From: Macrolepiota albuminosa
Lineage: Eukaryota; Basidiomycota; Agaricomycetes; Agaricales; Agaricaceae
Length of the DNA: 64,000 nucleotides
Reading direction: 5' to 3'
NCBI GenBank assembly: GCA_027475525.1
Contig: JAMWFC010000122.1
Location: forward strand, 620,001 to 684,000
Made by a program: the position numbers and the translations under genes. This document shows positions 24,556 to 36,275 of this stretch, piece after piece. Numbering within the stretch: position 1 is the stretch's first letter; the number at the start of each line of letters is the position of its first letter. Below the pieces are notes generated by a model. It worked only from the letters and a program-made list of their open reading frames with translations. It had not been told where the DNA came from and ran no database searches.

Positions 24556-24850
24556 ATACACCAATTAAGTTTGACAACCAATTATATAATCCTTCGTCTA
24601 GACGAACACTCCATTTTTGAAATAGAAATAAAAATTAAATAAATTCCCAACTAAACCCCAACACATGATTATATAAGCGTTCGTCTGGACGACTGCTTAT
24701 ATAATTCTTTGTCCATTTTTGAAATAGAAACAAAAACTAAATTCCCAACTAAACCTCACACATGATTATATAAGCGTTCATCTGGATGGCTGCTTATATA
24801 ATCCTTCGTCCAGACAAATGCTTATATAATCATGTGTGTGGGGTTTAGTT
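24556..24850. repeat. Tandem and inverted array of palindromic GTTCGTC units
   Basis: Three tandem segments each contain CCATTTTTGAAATAGAAA or its variant, CCCAACTAAACC and ATTATATAAGCGTTCGTCTG. They are followed by an inverted copy ending in GGGTTTAGTTGGAAATTC and TTTCAAAAATGGGG. The whole can fold into nested hairpins. It resembles the terminal inverted repeats of a MITE family arranged without internal sequence. Confidence 0.6.
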
Positions 24851-24884
24851 GGAAATTCAATTTTCATTTCAAAAATGGGGTGAG

Positions 24885-27800
24885 TTTTTTTTTTGGAGTA
24901 GCGTTTCAAGTGGCTTAATGGCCTATGTCCTTGGCAAGGCCCTCTTGCCCACTGTGCTGCTCACCTGGGGTTCAAATCAGGTTTTTCTACTAGAGAAGGG
25001 AGGTGATTTTGAAGAGTCTTATTCCATTTGTTAATTATTTCTAGTGGTGAATGTGGACTATCATCTTCATCTTTTCTTATTACTCTGTTAATTATAGTGT
25101 CCATATAAAATAGGTCGCTTCTAGGTTCAGTATTTTGTGTACCGGGGTCAGACCTAGGGAGAGTCTTCTCTCAGCGTCCGTAATCTTCATCGGAGGGCTG
25201 CCTAGTATGGTGGATAAATTCCGCTCTGGCCACGTTTCCCTTGTTCTTCTTCTCCATACGTTTCTCGCTTTTTCCCATACAATCTCCTGACTAACACGGG
25301 AGCATTCGGTGATAATGTGATCCAGAGAGTCTACTTTACTTTACCATCATGGCTGCATATCCTCCGGCTCTTCAGGTCGAGCTTCATTGTTTGTTTGTCC
25401 CAGTATGATCCCACCTTGTACGCATCGTGTTGACATTTCCACAGGATCCACAGGAAGACCCTCATTGTTCTGGAAAGATCTTCGTCACGTAGGCTGGGGT
25501 TTTCTTATTTACCATCATCACTGCCTCCTTTATTCCTTCAACCTTCTTTATTCCTTCAATCGCTTTTATCGTTTTATCTAGGCCTTGGTAGAGTGTCGCA
25601 TTTAAAAACCACTTCCTGGCGTTTGCTTTCGTCGAGACTATAATGTGAGCATGTCTTTTGCTCGGTTAACATACGAGGCTGGGTGCATGCACCCAAATGA
25701 GTTTTCTAACTTCATGCAGTCACTACACTCGCAGTTGGAATCTAGGTAAGTATATCGCATTTTATCTTTCCCTCTAATATTTCTGTATCCCCAATTTGTG
25801 TTTGCTTTTGAGGCACTCCGCTGCCTTCACACAGTTTATTTTTCTGACGCTTGCTTGGGTCATCAGCGGCTACATGATACCGTAACCATATCGGCATTTT
25901 CCTCAGGATTTCCCTGTTGATGAAGACAAGTCATCAAGTCTTACATTAAACTCCGCTGTCACTATAAATATACATTAAACTCCGCTGTCACTATAAATAA
26001 GCAAGCTATATTCGGGCTCGTGTCCCCTCGTGCACAGTCACCTTCGTCTTCCACGATTGCAGGAACGGTGATACCTTAATCTGCTTGTCCACTATTTCTT
26101 CCGACTTCAGGGCGTTGTCGGCTGTGATTGCATCAGCCACCAAGGCGCATAGTGGTCTGTTTGTTTCGAATTTCAAGTAAGATTTCAGCTACATTGCTTT
26201 ATTTCTTGTTCTGATGTCGACTATCGAAGGGCTCGTACATTGTTTTCTCATTAGCTAAGGAGCTCCTCCCAGCCCACATAAACTTTTCTGCTCTTCTTGC
26301 TTGTTGTCTTCCATCAATAGGAACGTAGTCGTATCATCAGCAAAAAGGTTCACAATTAACTTTTCGGCATGGCCTGGGATATCATAACCTTTTAGGTGGG
26401 ATTCCTTGAGGGAGGCTGCTAACGATTTACAATCCTTAGGTTCTGCGTTGAGTCATTTATAAACTTGTTATTGAAGGACTTCTAGAATTGGTATGGAATC
26501 CCATCTGGTTCTGGTGCTGAGCTATTATTTGAGAGCTGTAGTGCCGTCAGCAGCGACTTCATTTCAATTGTACTGCTCAAGTCTTCTTTTCGTTGTTCCG
26601 ATGTGCAAGCCTTGATTGTGCCCAGAACTTTTAGGGTCTTCTCCTCATGTTCTTGGTCTGTGATGTCTTTGCGCTTACTTTGGAGTTCGTTATGGTAATT
26701 TCTGGCTATCTCGGCCATCTTAATTGAGTTGCTCTTGTATGCCGGCAAAGATATGTTGGGGCTTTCTTTCTTGAATGATGAAGGCATATATTACGTCTCT
26801 GGATTGACCGCTTGTTTGTTGGATGTTGTGCAATACTTGCACATTTGTTTCTCCTTCTAACCTGTTCTTAATCGCAATTTTCTTTCTTTTAGCCATGTGA
26901 TATTTCCTCTCAAGAGATTCCAGTTTCTTTGTTATTTCCTTAACCGTCTCTGTTTTCTCTACATCATCAAGGTCTGGGTCATCTAGCTTCTGGTTCTTCG
27001 CAACTTGATTTTCTTTTTCTCCATGATATACTTTGGTACTAGGATCTTATCCCTTTCTTTTGCATAGGTTAATAGGTTTCTTTTCCATTTCATATATACA
27101 GTCTGGAGATTTGCTCCTGACAATCTGTTGTTGCCTAGAGTTCTAATTTTATCTAGTGCTATTCCATTCGGACTCTACTACATATTTCCTGAATTTTCCA
27201 TCATTACGTATTATGTGGTTTTTCATAACCCATCTCCCTTTTCCCACAATTGGGCCTCTGCGTGCGTTATCGTGATGAGTGGATGGTCAGTTCCTGGGAT
27301 ACCACTGGGCGAGATCGACCAGTCACACGATGATAAGTTGAGAGGGTTCGTCATGTAGATTTTGTCTATTCTTAACATGGACGATGTAGCATCTTTGATG
27401 AAGAAGAAGGCTCTCTTGGTTGGGAAAGTGTCTCTCCATGCATCCCTCAGGTATAGGATTTACTTGAAGTGGTCTAGAGCTTCAGTTGCCTCTCTCGTAG
27501 GAGATCTATCCTGGGCATTCTCCATCATGTTGAGGTCCCCGGCCATGACATCTACCTTAACTCTCGGGTTATTTGTAAAGAAGTTATTCAGTGTAAGCCA
27601 GAAGTTTCCATTATCTTGGCCGTCACTTTCAGTGATGTTCGGTGCGTACACTGCAAAAAAATTGATTGATTCCTTTGTCTCGGGACAATCACCTTCAATC
27701 CCGCACCTCGGACTTTCAATAGATTTTTTTTCAACACTACTACTACTCGTTTTCCAGATGGGTTCTCTGGGTCAGGGGAGTGGAAAATTTTCAATCTCTT

Positions 27801-28103
27801 ACCAAAGAGCTGCTTCACCTCTTTCTTCCGTCCATCTGACAGGTGGGTCTCCTCGACCGATAGAATTCCAATTTTCTTTTTGTCTTTCGGTACTTGATTT
27901 ACATGGTTCCATTTGTTTTCAGATCTAGGTGCTCCGGTTGTTCCAAAGTCCCTTCTTTCAAAAGAGCCTATACGCAAAGCTACATTGTTATGCTTGCGAG
28001 ATGGCAATCTCGTGGTGTGGGTATCTGTTGACTTCCATGAAACTCGGCTGGAGCAGATAACTGGTCGTTCTATTTGGCCTTCTGGTTCAGGGGCTGCTAT
28101 CAA
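24885..28103 (-). mobile_element. Degenerate non-LTR retrotransposon (LINE)
   Basis: Minus-strand pieces appear in order. The endonuclease N-terminus is at 28103-27588 (NKWNHVNQV, KKIGILSVEETHLSDG, LKIFHSPDPENPSGKRV). More endonuclease is at 27651-27460 (VMAGDLNMMENAQDRSP). The pre-RT and RT segment is at 26787-26482 (SNNSSAPEPDGIPYQF). The RT catalytic motif FADDTT is near 26330-26345. A His/Cys-rich C-terminal segment with DHIITECSRV is near 25250-25330. The 3' end is a poly(T) run on the plus strand at 24885-24894, meaning a poly(A) tail on the element strand. Frames change several times, so it is inactive. A 29-bp tandem duplication lies at 25942/25971. The 5' boundary is not resolved. 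Confidence 0.8.
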
Positions 28104-29984
28104 TGGTGAGGAGCTCTCTTAGTTATTATCCTCTACTGATGATTTCTCGTCTAAAATAGTTCTACAGGGAGCAGGTTGTGATATTTACTTCATTTCTGAT
28201 TGAGCCTTGGCCTTGTATTGTGCGCTGCTGGGCGTTATCATCTTCTGCGCCACCACTGATGCTGTTAGTTACACGGATGGTGAATAGTCCTCCGAACTCC
28301 AGGTCTCGGGAGCGTTTGAGTCTTTGTATGGAAGATAAGGAGACGAGGGTGTGTGCGGGACGTTGTGTTGTTCATTTGGTTCAGTTGGGGATCCACCTCC
28401 GTATTTCTCATTTCCGGTGACTAGGGCTGGAGTGGTGGCGAACTCTCTTAGCCCTTCAGAAAAAGGGAGGTGCGAGCCATTGCAGATAATCTTACCTTGT
28501 TGTGTATATATTGTTGTTGATGTAGTTGATAAGACTTACGAAGTAGTCAACCGTGCTATCTCGAAGTGAAAGCATTTCCCAAACCTTCAGGGGGGACTTT
28601 GCGTTGAGGTTATGGCAGTCTTGTGGGATTAGCTGCTTTTGACTCTTTGCTCAAGCAGGACTGCTGCACGGCATCTTTCTCTATTTTTTTGTAGACTGCC
28701 GTTTTTGTCCTACGACTTGGTTCCATTACTACATGTACCATGTATGGCTAATATGTTTCGGTCATTTCCCTGTTCTTTGTGTCATATACTACCAGAAAAA
28801 CCCACTTGCTGTGTATGGTAGCACTCTATGGATTCCTCATCATGAACAATGTTAACTTCCAACTAGTTCTGTTATCTTCAGGGTGTGATTTTCAAATAGA
28901 GTTTTGTAAGAAGATTCCAGACACAAAGCCATTGATCTTTTACACAATATATCAAGGTCTATACTACTGTAATATAGTCCAATAGTTCACAAAAGGAAAG
29001 AAGGAATTTAGTTGAACTTTGCATGCGATGTTGCCAACAATACCAGGAAAATGAGAAAAGCAGATTCAATCAACTTGTTCTAGATTTAGTTATTACTAGA
29101 GATACTAACTAAACTTTCTGAGAGTCGTGCTAGTATAAGTATAAGAGATAGTGTATCCAGAATTTTGAGATGTGAGGTGTTTGTTATGTTAAAATGTTTA
29201 ATCTATTTTACCATGCTAGAGCGGAGATGAAATTGGCTGCTTGATTAGTGTTATGATATGTGATAGAATTTTTGAAACTTACAACTTTTGAGACATGCTC
29301 AACATAACAACACATCCACCACTCCCTAACTCAGTGCAGGTGTGTCAAAACCATAGAAAACATATTGTAATTGAACTTACTCAGCTGACAGCAAAAACTC
29401 AATCAGCAAGAAAAGTACAGTTCAACATTGGTGAGAATAAACACTGAGTGCAGGGAACAATATTCTTTGGCAAAAAAAAAACAGTAAGTAAAAATAATCC
29501 AACTGATTTCAAATATTTATTTAAATATTTACAAGAAAAAATATTGTAACCAAACTTTTAATGGTACTTGATCTGATGCTATTGAATGCATTGCAGAGGG
29601 CTGTATTAGTTATTCCTGAGTCTAAGAACCAGAGTAAGCCTCCTGTGGCAATTTATTCAATTATTCTTTTAAGTTCAGTTAAAATTTTTTTCTATAATTT
29701 TAACAAACAAAATTCTGAAATTAATTGGATTATGTTTACTGTGTTTTTACAAATTTTCTATTATTTTGACAAAAACATATAAATAAAATTTTGAAATCAA
29801 TTGGATTACAGTGCAGTAACCTTTCTTGAGACACCAACATATAACAAGTGAATTAAGAACTAAATTTTCAAGAATATAAATAAACTTTGAACTATGCAGA
29901 CATATGGGTAGGTTACTTAGGAAGATATCTATGCATTTATATCAATATCTGAAGGATGTTAAGTAGTTATAAAAAGGTGAATAC
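28104..29984. other. No gene recognised; AT-rich
   Basis: The first part may include the LINE 5' region. From 28640 on the sequence is AT-rich, with short ORFs and no protein I recognise. Confidence 0.35.
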
Positions 29985-30186
29985 CACTGCTGGCACCAGA
30001 TTGTGTTTCCATTGGAAAAATTAGAAAAGAAAGCTGTCATGCAATTTCCAATGTGTCAATTTTCAAAAGAAAAAGGCACTTTCCTTTGTTGAATGACTTT
30101 TTTTGTGGAAATTAATACATCAGAAATAGCATATCAGCTTTCTTTTACACTTTTTTCACTGGAAACACTTTCCAGTATCAGCAGTG
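29985..30186 (+). mobile_element. CACTG-type MITE, 202 bp, TSD TAC
   Basis: Begins CACTGCTGG and ends AGCAGTG, with imperfect terminal inverted repeats of about 30 bp that include GTGTTTCCANTGG. It is flanked by TAC on both sides (29982-29984 and 30187-30189). A 205-bp inverted copy lies at 42708-42912, flanked by ACG. CACTR ends with 3-bp target duplications are typical of CACTA (EnSpm) elements, so this is a non-autonomous relative. No CACTA transposase is seen in the window. Confidence 0.8.
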
Positions 30187-30859
30187 TACGGTGGGGGTCC
30201 GAAATGAATGTCACAAGTAGAATTAAGTTGTGTCAATGATGTGTCACACTTGAGAAGTACTCACCACTGTCATCATTATAGAGGTTCAAATCTTGCTCTG
30301 ATTGTCTATGTATATGCATCAAATGTACATATTCGTATACACCTTCAAGGCTATATGATAGAATCAAGATAATTAGATTAAGAAAAGTACAAGGTTGAAA
30401 AAAATAAAGTTGATTTGATATCAAATTTAGTGAAATCAGTACGTCTTTATCCATATTCATTGCAATACTCATACTGTTAGAAATCAGACCTAGAGACAAG
30501 CGTAAGTTAATCCCTCAGTCCAGTATAAGTGACTATAATTGGATTGTACCTAGAGACAAGCATAAGTTAATCTACCAGGTACAATTAGTTTTATGATAGT
30601 TGTGCAGAATGCGTAATTACTCACCCCTCAGTCCGGTATAAGTGACTGAGGGGCATCTCTGAGAGCGGTCGTATATAAGTGTATTCTGTAGACAAAGGAA
30701 GCATTGTGATTGAATAGATAAAGGCGAAATAAAGCTGGCCACCGAGATAAAGCTGGCCACAACCCTGTGTGTGACGAGTGGCGGAGTGGCTGGTGTGATA
30801 CGTGAATTTGATGGGATTCCAACACTCCTCCTCACCCAGACGCTCCTCCTCGCATGGAA

Positions 30860-33800
30860 TCACGGCTGGTGGAGGCTGAGCCTGGGACGAAGGTGTAAGA
30901 ATGCTGGAGAGGAGAGGGCTTTCGTAAATATATCTGCTGTGTTCTCCTTTGAAGGGACGTGGAGGAGAGTCAGCTCGTGCGTTTGTACTCGTTCTCGAAG
31001 AAAGTGATACTTTATATCCACGTGCTTCACGCGCACGTGTAGGAGAGGATCTTCAGATAGGGCAATCGTGGAGTTGTTGTCGCAGTACATCTGGGTCGGT
31101 TGATTGGTTAAGTCATGACCTATACCCTTCAGTAAGGCTCAAAGCCATATACATTCCTGGGCGCTTTCAAAAGCAGCCATATATTCTGCCTCGCACGATG
31201 AAGCAGCCACGGTTCGCTGCTTTCTAACAGCCCAGGACACCACCCCCGATCCAAGACTCCAGACGTAACCGCCAACGCTGTGCCGGGTATCGGGGCAACT
31301 AGCCCAGTCCGAGTCCGTGAATCCGCTGAGCGTAATGTCAGGGCATGGTCCACCAAGATGGAGTCGGAGATCGCGCGTGCCTTTTAGGTAGCGGACCAGG
31401 CGTATAGCAGCGTTCCAATGGGGTGTAGCGTAAGAGTCCAGGTACTGCGTTAACTGCTGCACGCCGAAAGCGATGTTGGGACAAGTAGAAATAGCGACGT
31501 ACAGTAAGCACCCAACGAGTTGACGATAAGGAGTCCTTTCCAGAGCATGACGTTCCTCTTGAGACAGCGAGTCCCGATCGACGCGCCGCAATTTCGTGTT
31601 AGGGTCCATGGGTAGGGATAAGGGCGTGGCGTTGGCTTGACCGAACTGATGAATAATCTTGTCAATGAGCGCGGTCTGTGAGAGCTTGACGCATTGGTTA
31701 GAACGATCCCATTCGACTGCGATTCCGACTACAAAACGAGGTATGCCAAGATCTGAGATCGTCCATACTCGACGCATCTGGTCCTTAAAACGCTCGTTTT
31801 CGTCCTTGCTACTTGCAATGGACAGAAAATCATCGACGTGAAGGGCTGCAATGACAGTGCCATGGTCAGAGACGCGATAAAAGATGCAAGACTCGCACGC
31901 AAGACGTTGGAAGCCCCACGATGCCATGTTATCATTGACCGCTTGGTTCCAGATTCTGCCGGCCTGCTTCATGCCGTATAGGCCCTTTACCAGCATCCAG
32001 ACCCAGTCTTCCTTTCCTTCTTGCTCAAAACCCTCAGGCTGTCGCATGTACTGTACCTCATCCTCCGGAAGGATTCCGTAAAGGAATGCAGTCTTTACGT
32101 CGATCTGGGTTGCATCCCAGCCCTTCGCAGCAGCTAAGTGGAGGAGGATACGCCAGGATTCCATGCGGGCTGTGGGTGAGGTTGTCTTAGTATAGTCGCG
32201 ACCAAACACTTGTTCGTGACCTCGAAATACCAGCCTGACTTTAAACCTAACTGCCTTCCCATGTTCGTCACGCTTTATCTTGAACACCGGGCGTCCTGTT
32301 CTGACTTTCTGTCCAGCTGGCACCGCCGTTCGAGGCACGAGTCGATAGACTCCCATGTCCTTGAGCGAGTTAAGTTCATCACGATACGCCGCTTCCCATT
32401 GATCAGCATCACCTGACCGTTTCGCCTCAGCCCACGTACATGGTTCGTCGCAGAAGTCAGAAACCAGAGGGTAGTCTTTAAGTTCATGTGTAGCAGTCAA
32501 CAAGTACTCAATGTCGTGTAGTGACGCTACACCCCCAAGATCAGGCAGGTCACAATCATGATCGGCGATCGGACCCTCGGTATCTCGATTGGTGGTTCTC
32601 GACGCCTCACGCTGTGCTCGTAGACATTCCCCTGCGGCAATCGAGTCTTGTACTGCCCTCTGAGTCCATGACAGTGGAGCATTTTCGGGATCTGCTCTGA
32701 CGGTTGGGATCGGTGCACGTTGTGATCAGCGGAGTTGGTGAATCTGCTGCTCGACATGTGGCTCATCAGGCTCGACTTGAGGGGCGGACAAAGATGCATT
32801 CGAAGTGGGCAGGTCGTCGTCATCGAAGATGAGAGGGTCAGGAGGCTGCAAAGCAGGTAGACGATGAGTAACGGCGGGATCTGGAGGTAAGTTTTGTGTT
32901 TGCGACGACTCCTCGTGACTCTCACAGAATCTGACATGAAAAGTTTCGTATATCTTCCCGGTCGCTTTGTCGTAGCATCGGTAAGCTTTCGAATTCTTAG
33001 CATAGCCGATCAGAACACATTCGACAGATCTGGCATAGATCTTCGGGTTGTGTTCTGCGAGAATAAGGACAAAAGCTTTACAGCCGATTTTCTTCATGTA
33101 AGAATACTTTGGACGACGACCGGTCCAGGCTTCATGTGGGGTAACGCCCTTTATGGATTTAGTGAGTGTACGTTTATGGATATGGGATGCCGTCAAATAA
33201 AACTCATCCCAAAGATTGGGCGGGCATCCCACGGCTATTTGCATGGTACGTGCCTTCCCTATAAGGGTTCGATGTAGACGCTCAACGCGACCAATATGAG
33301 CTGACGTGTAGGCCGCCCCATATTGCTGTTCCGAGCCATGGGACAATAGCCACGCGTGCATATCTCGTCCATCAAGTTCGCCGTCGTGACCGGTCCTGTA
33401 CGTGCCGAGTTTAGTTTGTGCTTCGTTTTCCCGAGCTATCTGCCAGGCTTTAAGGTGAGGGAATGCTTCAGCTTTGCCCCGCAGCAATATCGACCAATGT
33501 TCACTAGTATAATCATCGACAACATTCATAACGTATTTGTAACCACTTCGTGATACAACGGCCTGTGGACCAGCGAGGTCTACCCATACTATCTCAAGCT
33601 TCCTCGTCGCTTTTCGTCCTTCTCCCCACACCTTTGGTACCGAGTTCCTCGTCTGTTTTCCGAGGATACAAGAGTTACACTTAGGTGCTTTCGAGGATAA
33701 GACAGAGGGCGCACCTGGGATTATTCCAGCTTTAGCCATGTCTAGGACAATCTGATAGCTGGCATGTCCGAGGCGACGATGCCAGGTCTCTAGATTAGCG

Positions 33801-34468
33801 GTGTGTTGAAGCGAGTAAGCGCGGTGTTCCAAAGAGATAGAGCTGAGATTAAGTGTGTATAGGCGCTGGTCGGGAGCGAGTGTCCCGCGAGCTACGAGTG
33901 CGCGAGTGGATCGGTTGATGATTTTAACTGACGAGTTGTCGAAGATGGTGTCGAGGCCTGAGCAAGTGGCCAGAGAACTGACTGAAACAAGGCGGACGGT
34001 CGCGTTCGGAATGTAAAGAGCATCCTTTAGGACTATGTCGGCACCTTTTGCAATGTGGAGGCGTATGTTGCCGATTCTGATTGCCGCGACTGTGGATCCA
34101 CCGAGTCCTTTGACATTGCGCGGCTGGATCGGGCGTAGAGTCGAGAAATCATCGCGGCATGTAGATATATGGACAGTCGCGCCGGAATCGATGAGGAACG
34201 GAGTGGTGCTGAGTGTGGATACAGGTACGCGTCCTGTCTGATCTATTGGCGATACATTTGCGGCCAAAATGCTGTCTGTTATGGTTTTAGTGTGCGTGTT
34301 CCAGTCCACGGTTATGCTGGGGTCCTCTATCGCCGTGAAGCCAGTGTGTTCCCAGTATTCGGTGGAGTGATTGAGAGGTGATTCAGAAGGGGAACGTCCA
34401 CTTCCGCTATGGCGGCCGTATCGGAGGGGACTGGGAGCTGACCGAGCTGGGATGGGTCCACGTACCAT
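30860..34468 (-). pseudogene. pol: copia-1 pol (protease-integrase-RT-RNase H) with two in-frame TGA codons
   Basis: One frame runs from 34468 to 30860 with only two stops, at about 32723-32725 and near 31136-31138. Protease: FLIDSGATVHIS. Integrase: the HHCC zinc region (HRRLGHASYQ, later CNSCILGKQ) and the D-D-E residues in VDLAGP, TGHDGE and GRVERLHRTL. RT: QIDVKTAFLYG, KGLYGMKQAG and HVDD at the YVDD position. RNase H: FTDSDWASCPDTRHSVGG and SSCEAEYMAA, then a last segment with CDNNSTIAL and ENTADIFTKAL. Both stops fit CGA (Arg) changed to TGA at a CpG, so the element was probably intact until recently. Confidence 0.88.
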
Positions 34469-35460
34469 AACTTCCCATCTAGCCCTGTGACTGCTACGAA
34501 AGTTTTCGGAGCGAGATTTGTGGTGGCTGTGCCTTTGGGTGAGGCCTTTGTGGTCGTGTTCGATTTGTTCCTGAAAGCCCTCTGGGCTTCCTGAGCTTCA
34601 GGAATAGACTTGCCTGCCATCCCTCCTCCTTTCTGTACGCAGAAGGCTTTTGTGTGTCCCTTGCATGGCCTTTTTAGCGCGAAGCAATTGTCACAACAGG
34701 TTGCTCCCGGACCATGATTATGGCCCGGTAAGTCTGTTGGTCTGGCTCCCCCTCTCGCGCTAAACGCTGTTGCATGGTTGGACTTCGCCTTAGCATTCAG
34801 AATATTTTGAGCGTTTTCCATAAGGATGCGAATGTCGGTTGGATTGCAGGGCGCAGTCTGAGAGCTTTTGCTGAGGAGGGTCGAGACAGAGTTTTGAAGG
34901 GATTCAAAGGACGGATCATTGAGACTATTAAGCAGCGCAATGCAGGTGAACAAGTCTTGGTCGACCTTTCTGATGTCGAAGGCCCGTTTGACAACGTCAG
35001 CGATGCGTCCCGCAGTGACGGGAAGTGGTTCAGCAGTGGAACAATACGTGGACAGAGCCTCCTGAAGGAGGGCGATTTGTTTGATCGGTCCTTCCCTCTG
35101 CGCGCGTGCTTTGAGGTCCTCGAAACATGCGGCCGCCCCTTTATCAGTTACGAGGTCGCGGTGCTCAGTATCCTCGAGTGCAGACTTGATGAAAGTGATG
35201 GTAAGCCTGTCATTCAGTCCCCAATTGGCGTAAGCACGGGGTTCGGTATCGATGCCCGGGCGCAAAGCGATGTCACCGAACGCGTGAGAGTAAAGCCCGT
35301 TGAGGATGAGGGCATCCTGAAGCCTTTCGGTCCACTGGGAGAAGTTCCCGTCAGCGCGAGTGTACTTTGCGCCATCCCACCTGTGGCGTATTACGCGCTC
35401 CGGGACGGAGGGGTTCGTTGCATCGGACGGCAAGACAGTAGACGGAGATATGGGAGCCAT
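34327..35460 (-). CDS. gag: copia-1 gag, 377 aa
   Basis: The N-terminal two thirds resemble the UBN2/copia-gag capsid region: FSQWTERLQDALILNGLYSH, later a DVVKRAFDIRKVDQDLF segment. Near residue 230-255 a Cys/His cluster (CCDNCFALKRPCKGHTKAFC) resembles a zinc knuckle. The ORF overlaps the next one (from 34468) by about 140 bp in a different frame, so pol would need a frameshift or a separate start. A 258-aa plus-strand ORF over the same bases is its antisense shadow. Confidence 0.8.
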   Translation of the reverse strand: MAPISPSTVLPSDATNPSVPERVIRHRWDGAKYTRADGNFSQWTERLQDALILNGLYSHAFGDIALRPGIDTEPRAYANWGLNDRLTITFIKSALEDTEHRDLVTDKGAAACFEDLKARAQREGPIKQIALLQEALSTYCSTAEPLPVTAGRIADVVKRAFDIRKVDQDLFTCIALLNSLNDPSFESLQNSVSTLLSKSSQTAPCNPTDIRILMENAQNILNAKAKSNHATAFSARGGARPTDLPGHNHGPGATCCDNCFALKRPCKGHTKAFCVQKGGGMAGKSIPEAQEAQRAFRNKSNTTTKASPKGTATTNLAPKTFVAVTGLDGKLWYVDPSQLGQLPVPSDTAAIAEVDVPLLNHLSITPPNTGNTLASRR

Positions 35461-36275
35461 GGCGAGACAGAATCGCTAGGGGGAAGACAAAGAACAAGTG
35501 ACAAAGAGACAATGGACAAAAGGTCCAGGTACGCGACGCGACGCGTTTAGATATATCCGGACAGGAGTGCTTGATCAAAGGTCTGGTGTCGATTATTCGT
35601 TCTCAAAGAATGGTCGACAATATGCCCATAACCTGTTAGAAATCAGACCTAGAGACAAGCGTAAGTTAATCTACCAGGTACAATTAGTTTTATAATAGTT
35701 GTGCAGAATGCGTAATTACTCACCCCTCAGTCCGGTATAAGTGACTGAGGGGCATCTCTGAGAGCGGTCGTATATAAGTGTATTCTGTAGACAAAGGAAG
35801 CATTGTGATTGAATAGATAAAGGCGAAATAAAGCTGGCCACCGAGATAAAGCTGGCCACAACCCTGTGTGTGACGAGTGGCGGAGTGGCTGGTGTGATAC
35901 GTGAATTTGATGGGATTCCAACACATACAATGCACCTCAAACTTTGATATCATTTAAATAGTGTGTATTTGCAGTTCTGTACTTACAATATGTAGATAAT
36001 CTGTGAAGAACTCCAGTCGCTAGACGAATTGTCCCAAGGAAGATTACTATGCTGTATTTTTAGATTGTTTAAATTTGATGACGCTTGATTATCCATGATT
36101 GTGTTTAGTGCAAGTGTTTCATAATATTTGGTCTTGTATATCACGCATCTTTCTTTCTTTGACTCCCATCATTGACGTACTATACGATCATCTCTACCAT
36201 AACATTTGCTCACTCATCTTCCATTATCAATTAACACTTATCAGTTCTTTTATATTTGCAGTACTTTGAGCCTCT

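Larger units (their letters stand above)
30475..35923 (-). mobile_element. Ty1/copia element copia-1, full length, TSD CATAC
   Basis: Flanked by CATAC on both sides (30470-30474 and 35924-35928). The left LTR (3' in element sense) is 30475-30824 (350 bp) and the right LTR is 35634-35923 (290 bp). Both run TGTTAG...CCAACA on the plus strand. The difference is a 60-bp block in the left LTR; otherwise I saw about one substitution. The polypurine tract lies next to 30824 (plus strand CTCCTCCTC). The primer-binding region next to 35634 reads GGTTATGGGC on the element strand. Gag and pol are described separately. Confidence 0.93.

Noticed and set aside
24905..24975. tRNA-derived SINE with A box (TGGCTTAATGG) and B-box-like GGTTCAAATCA
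   Set aside because: The match is on the opposite strand to the LINE in whose 3' tail it lies, and the B box is imperfect. A chance match inside the LINE 3' UTR is as likely.
25942..25999. 29-bp tandem duplication as another k-mer overlap
   Set aside because: Its period is 29, not 77; it may be a gap-closing artefact or real slippage and was not counted in the 77-bp series.
34774..35550. 258-aa plus-strand ORF
   Set aside because: It is antisense to copia-1 gag, which has recognisable domains on the minus strand.
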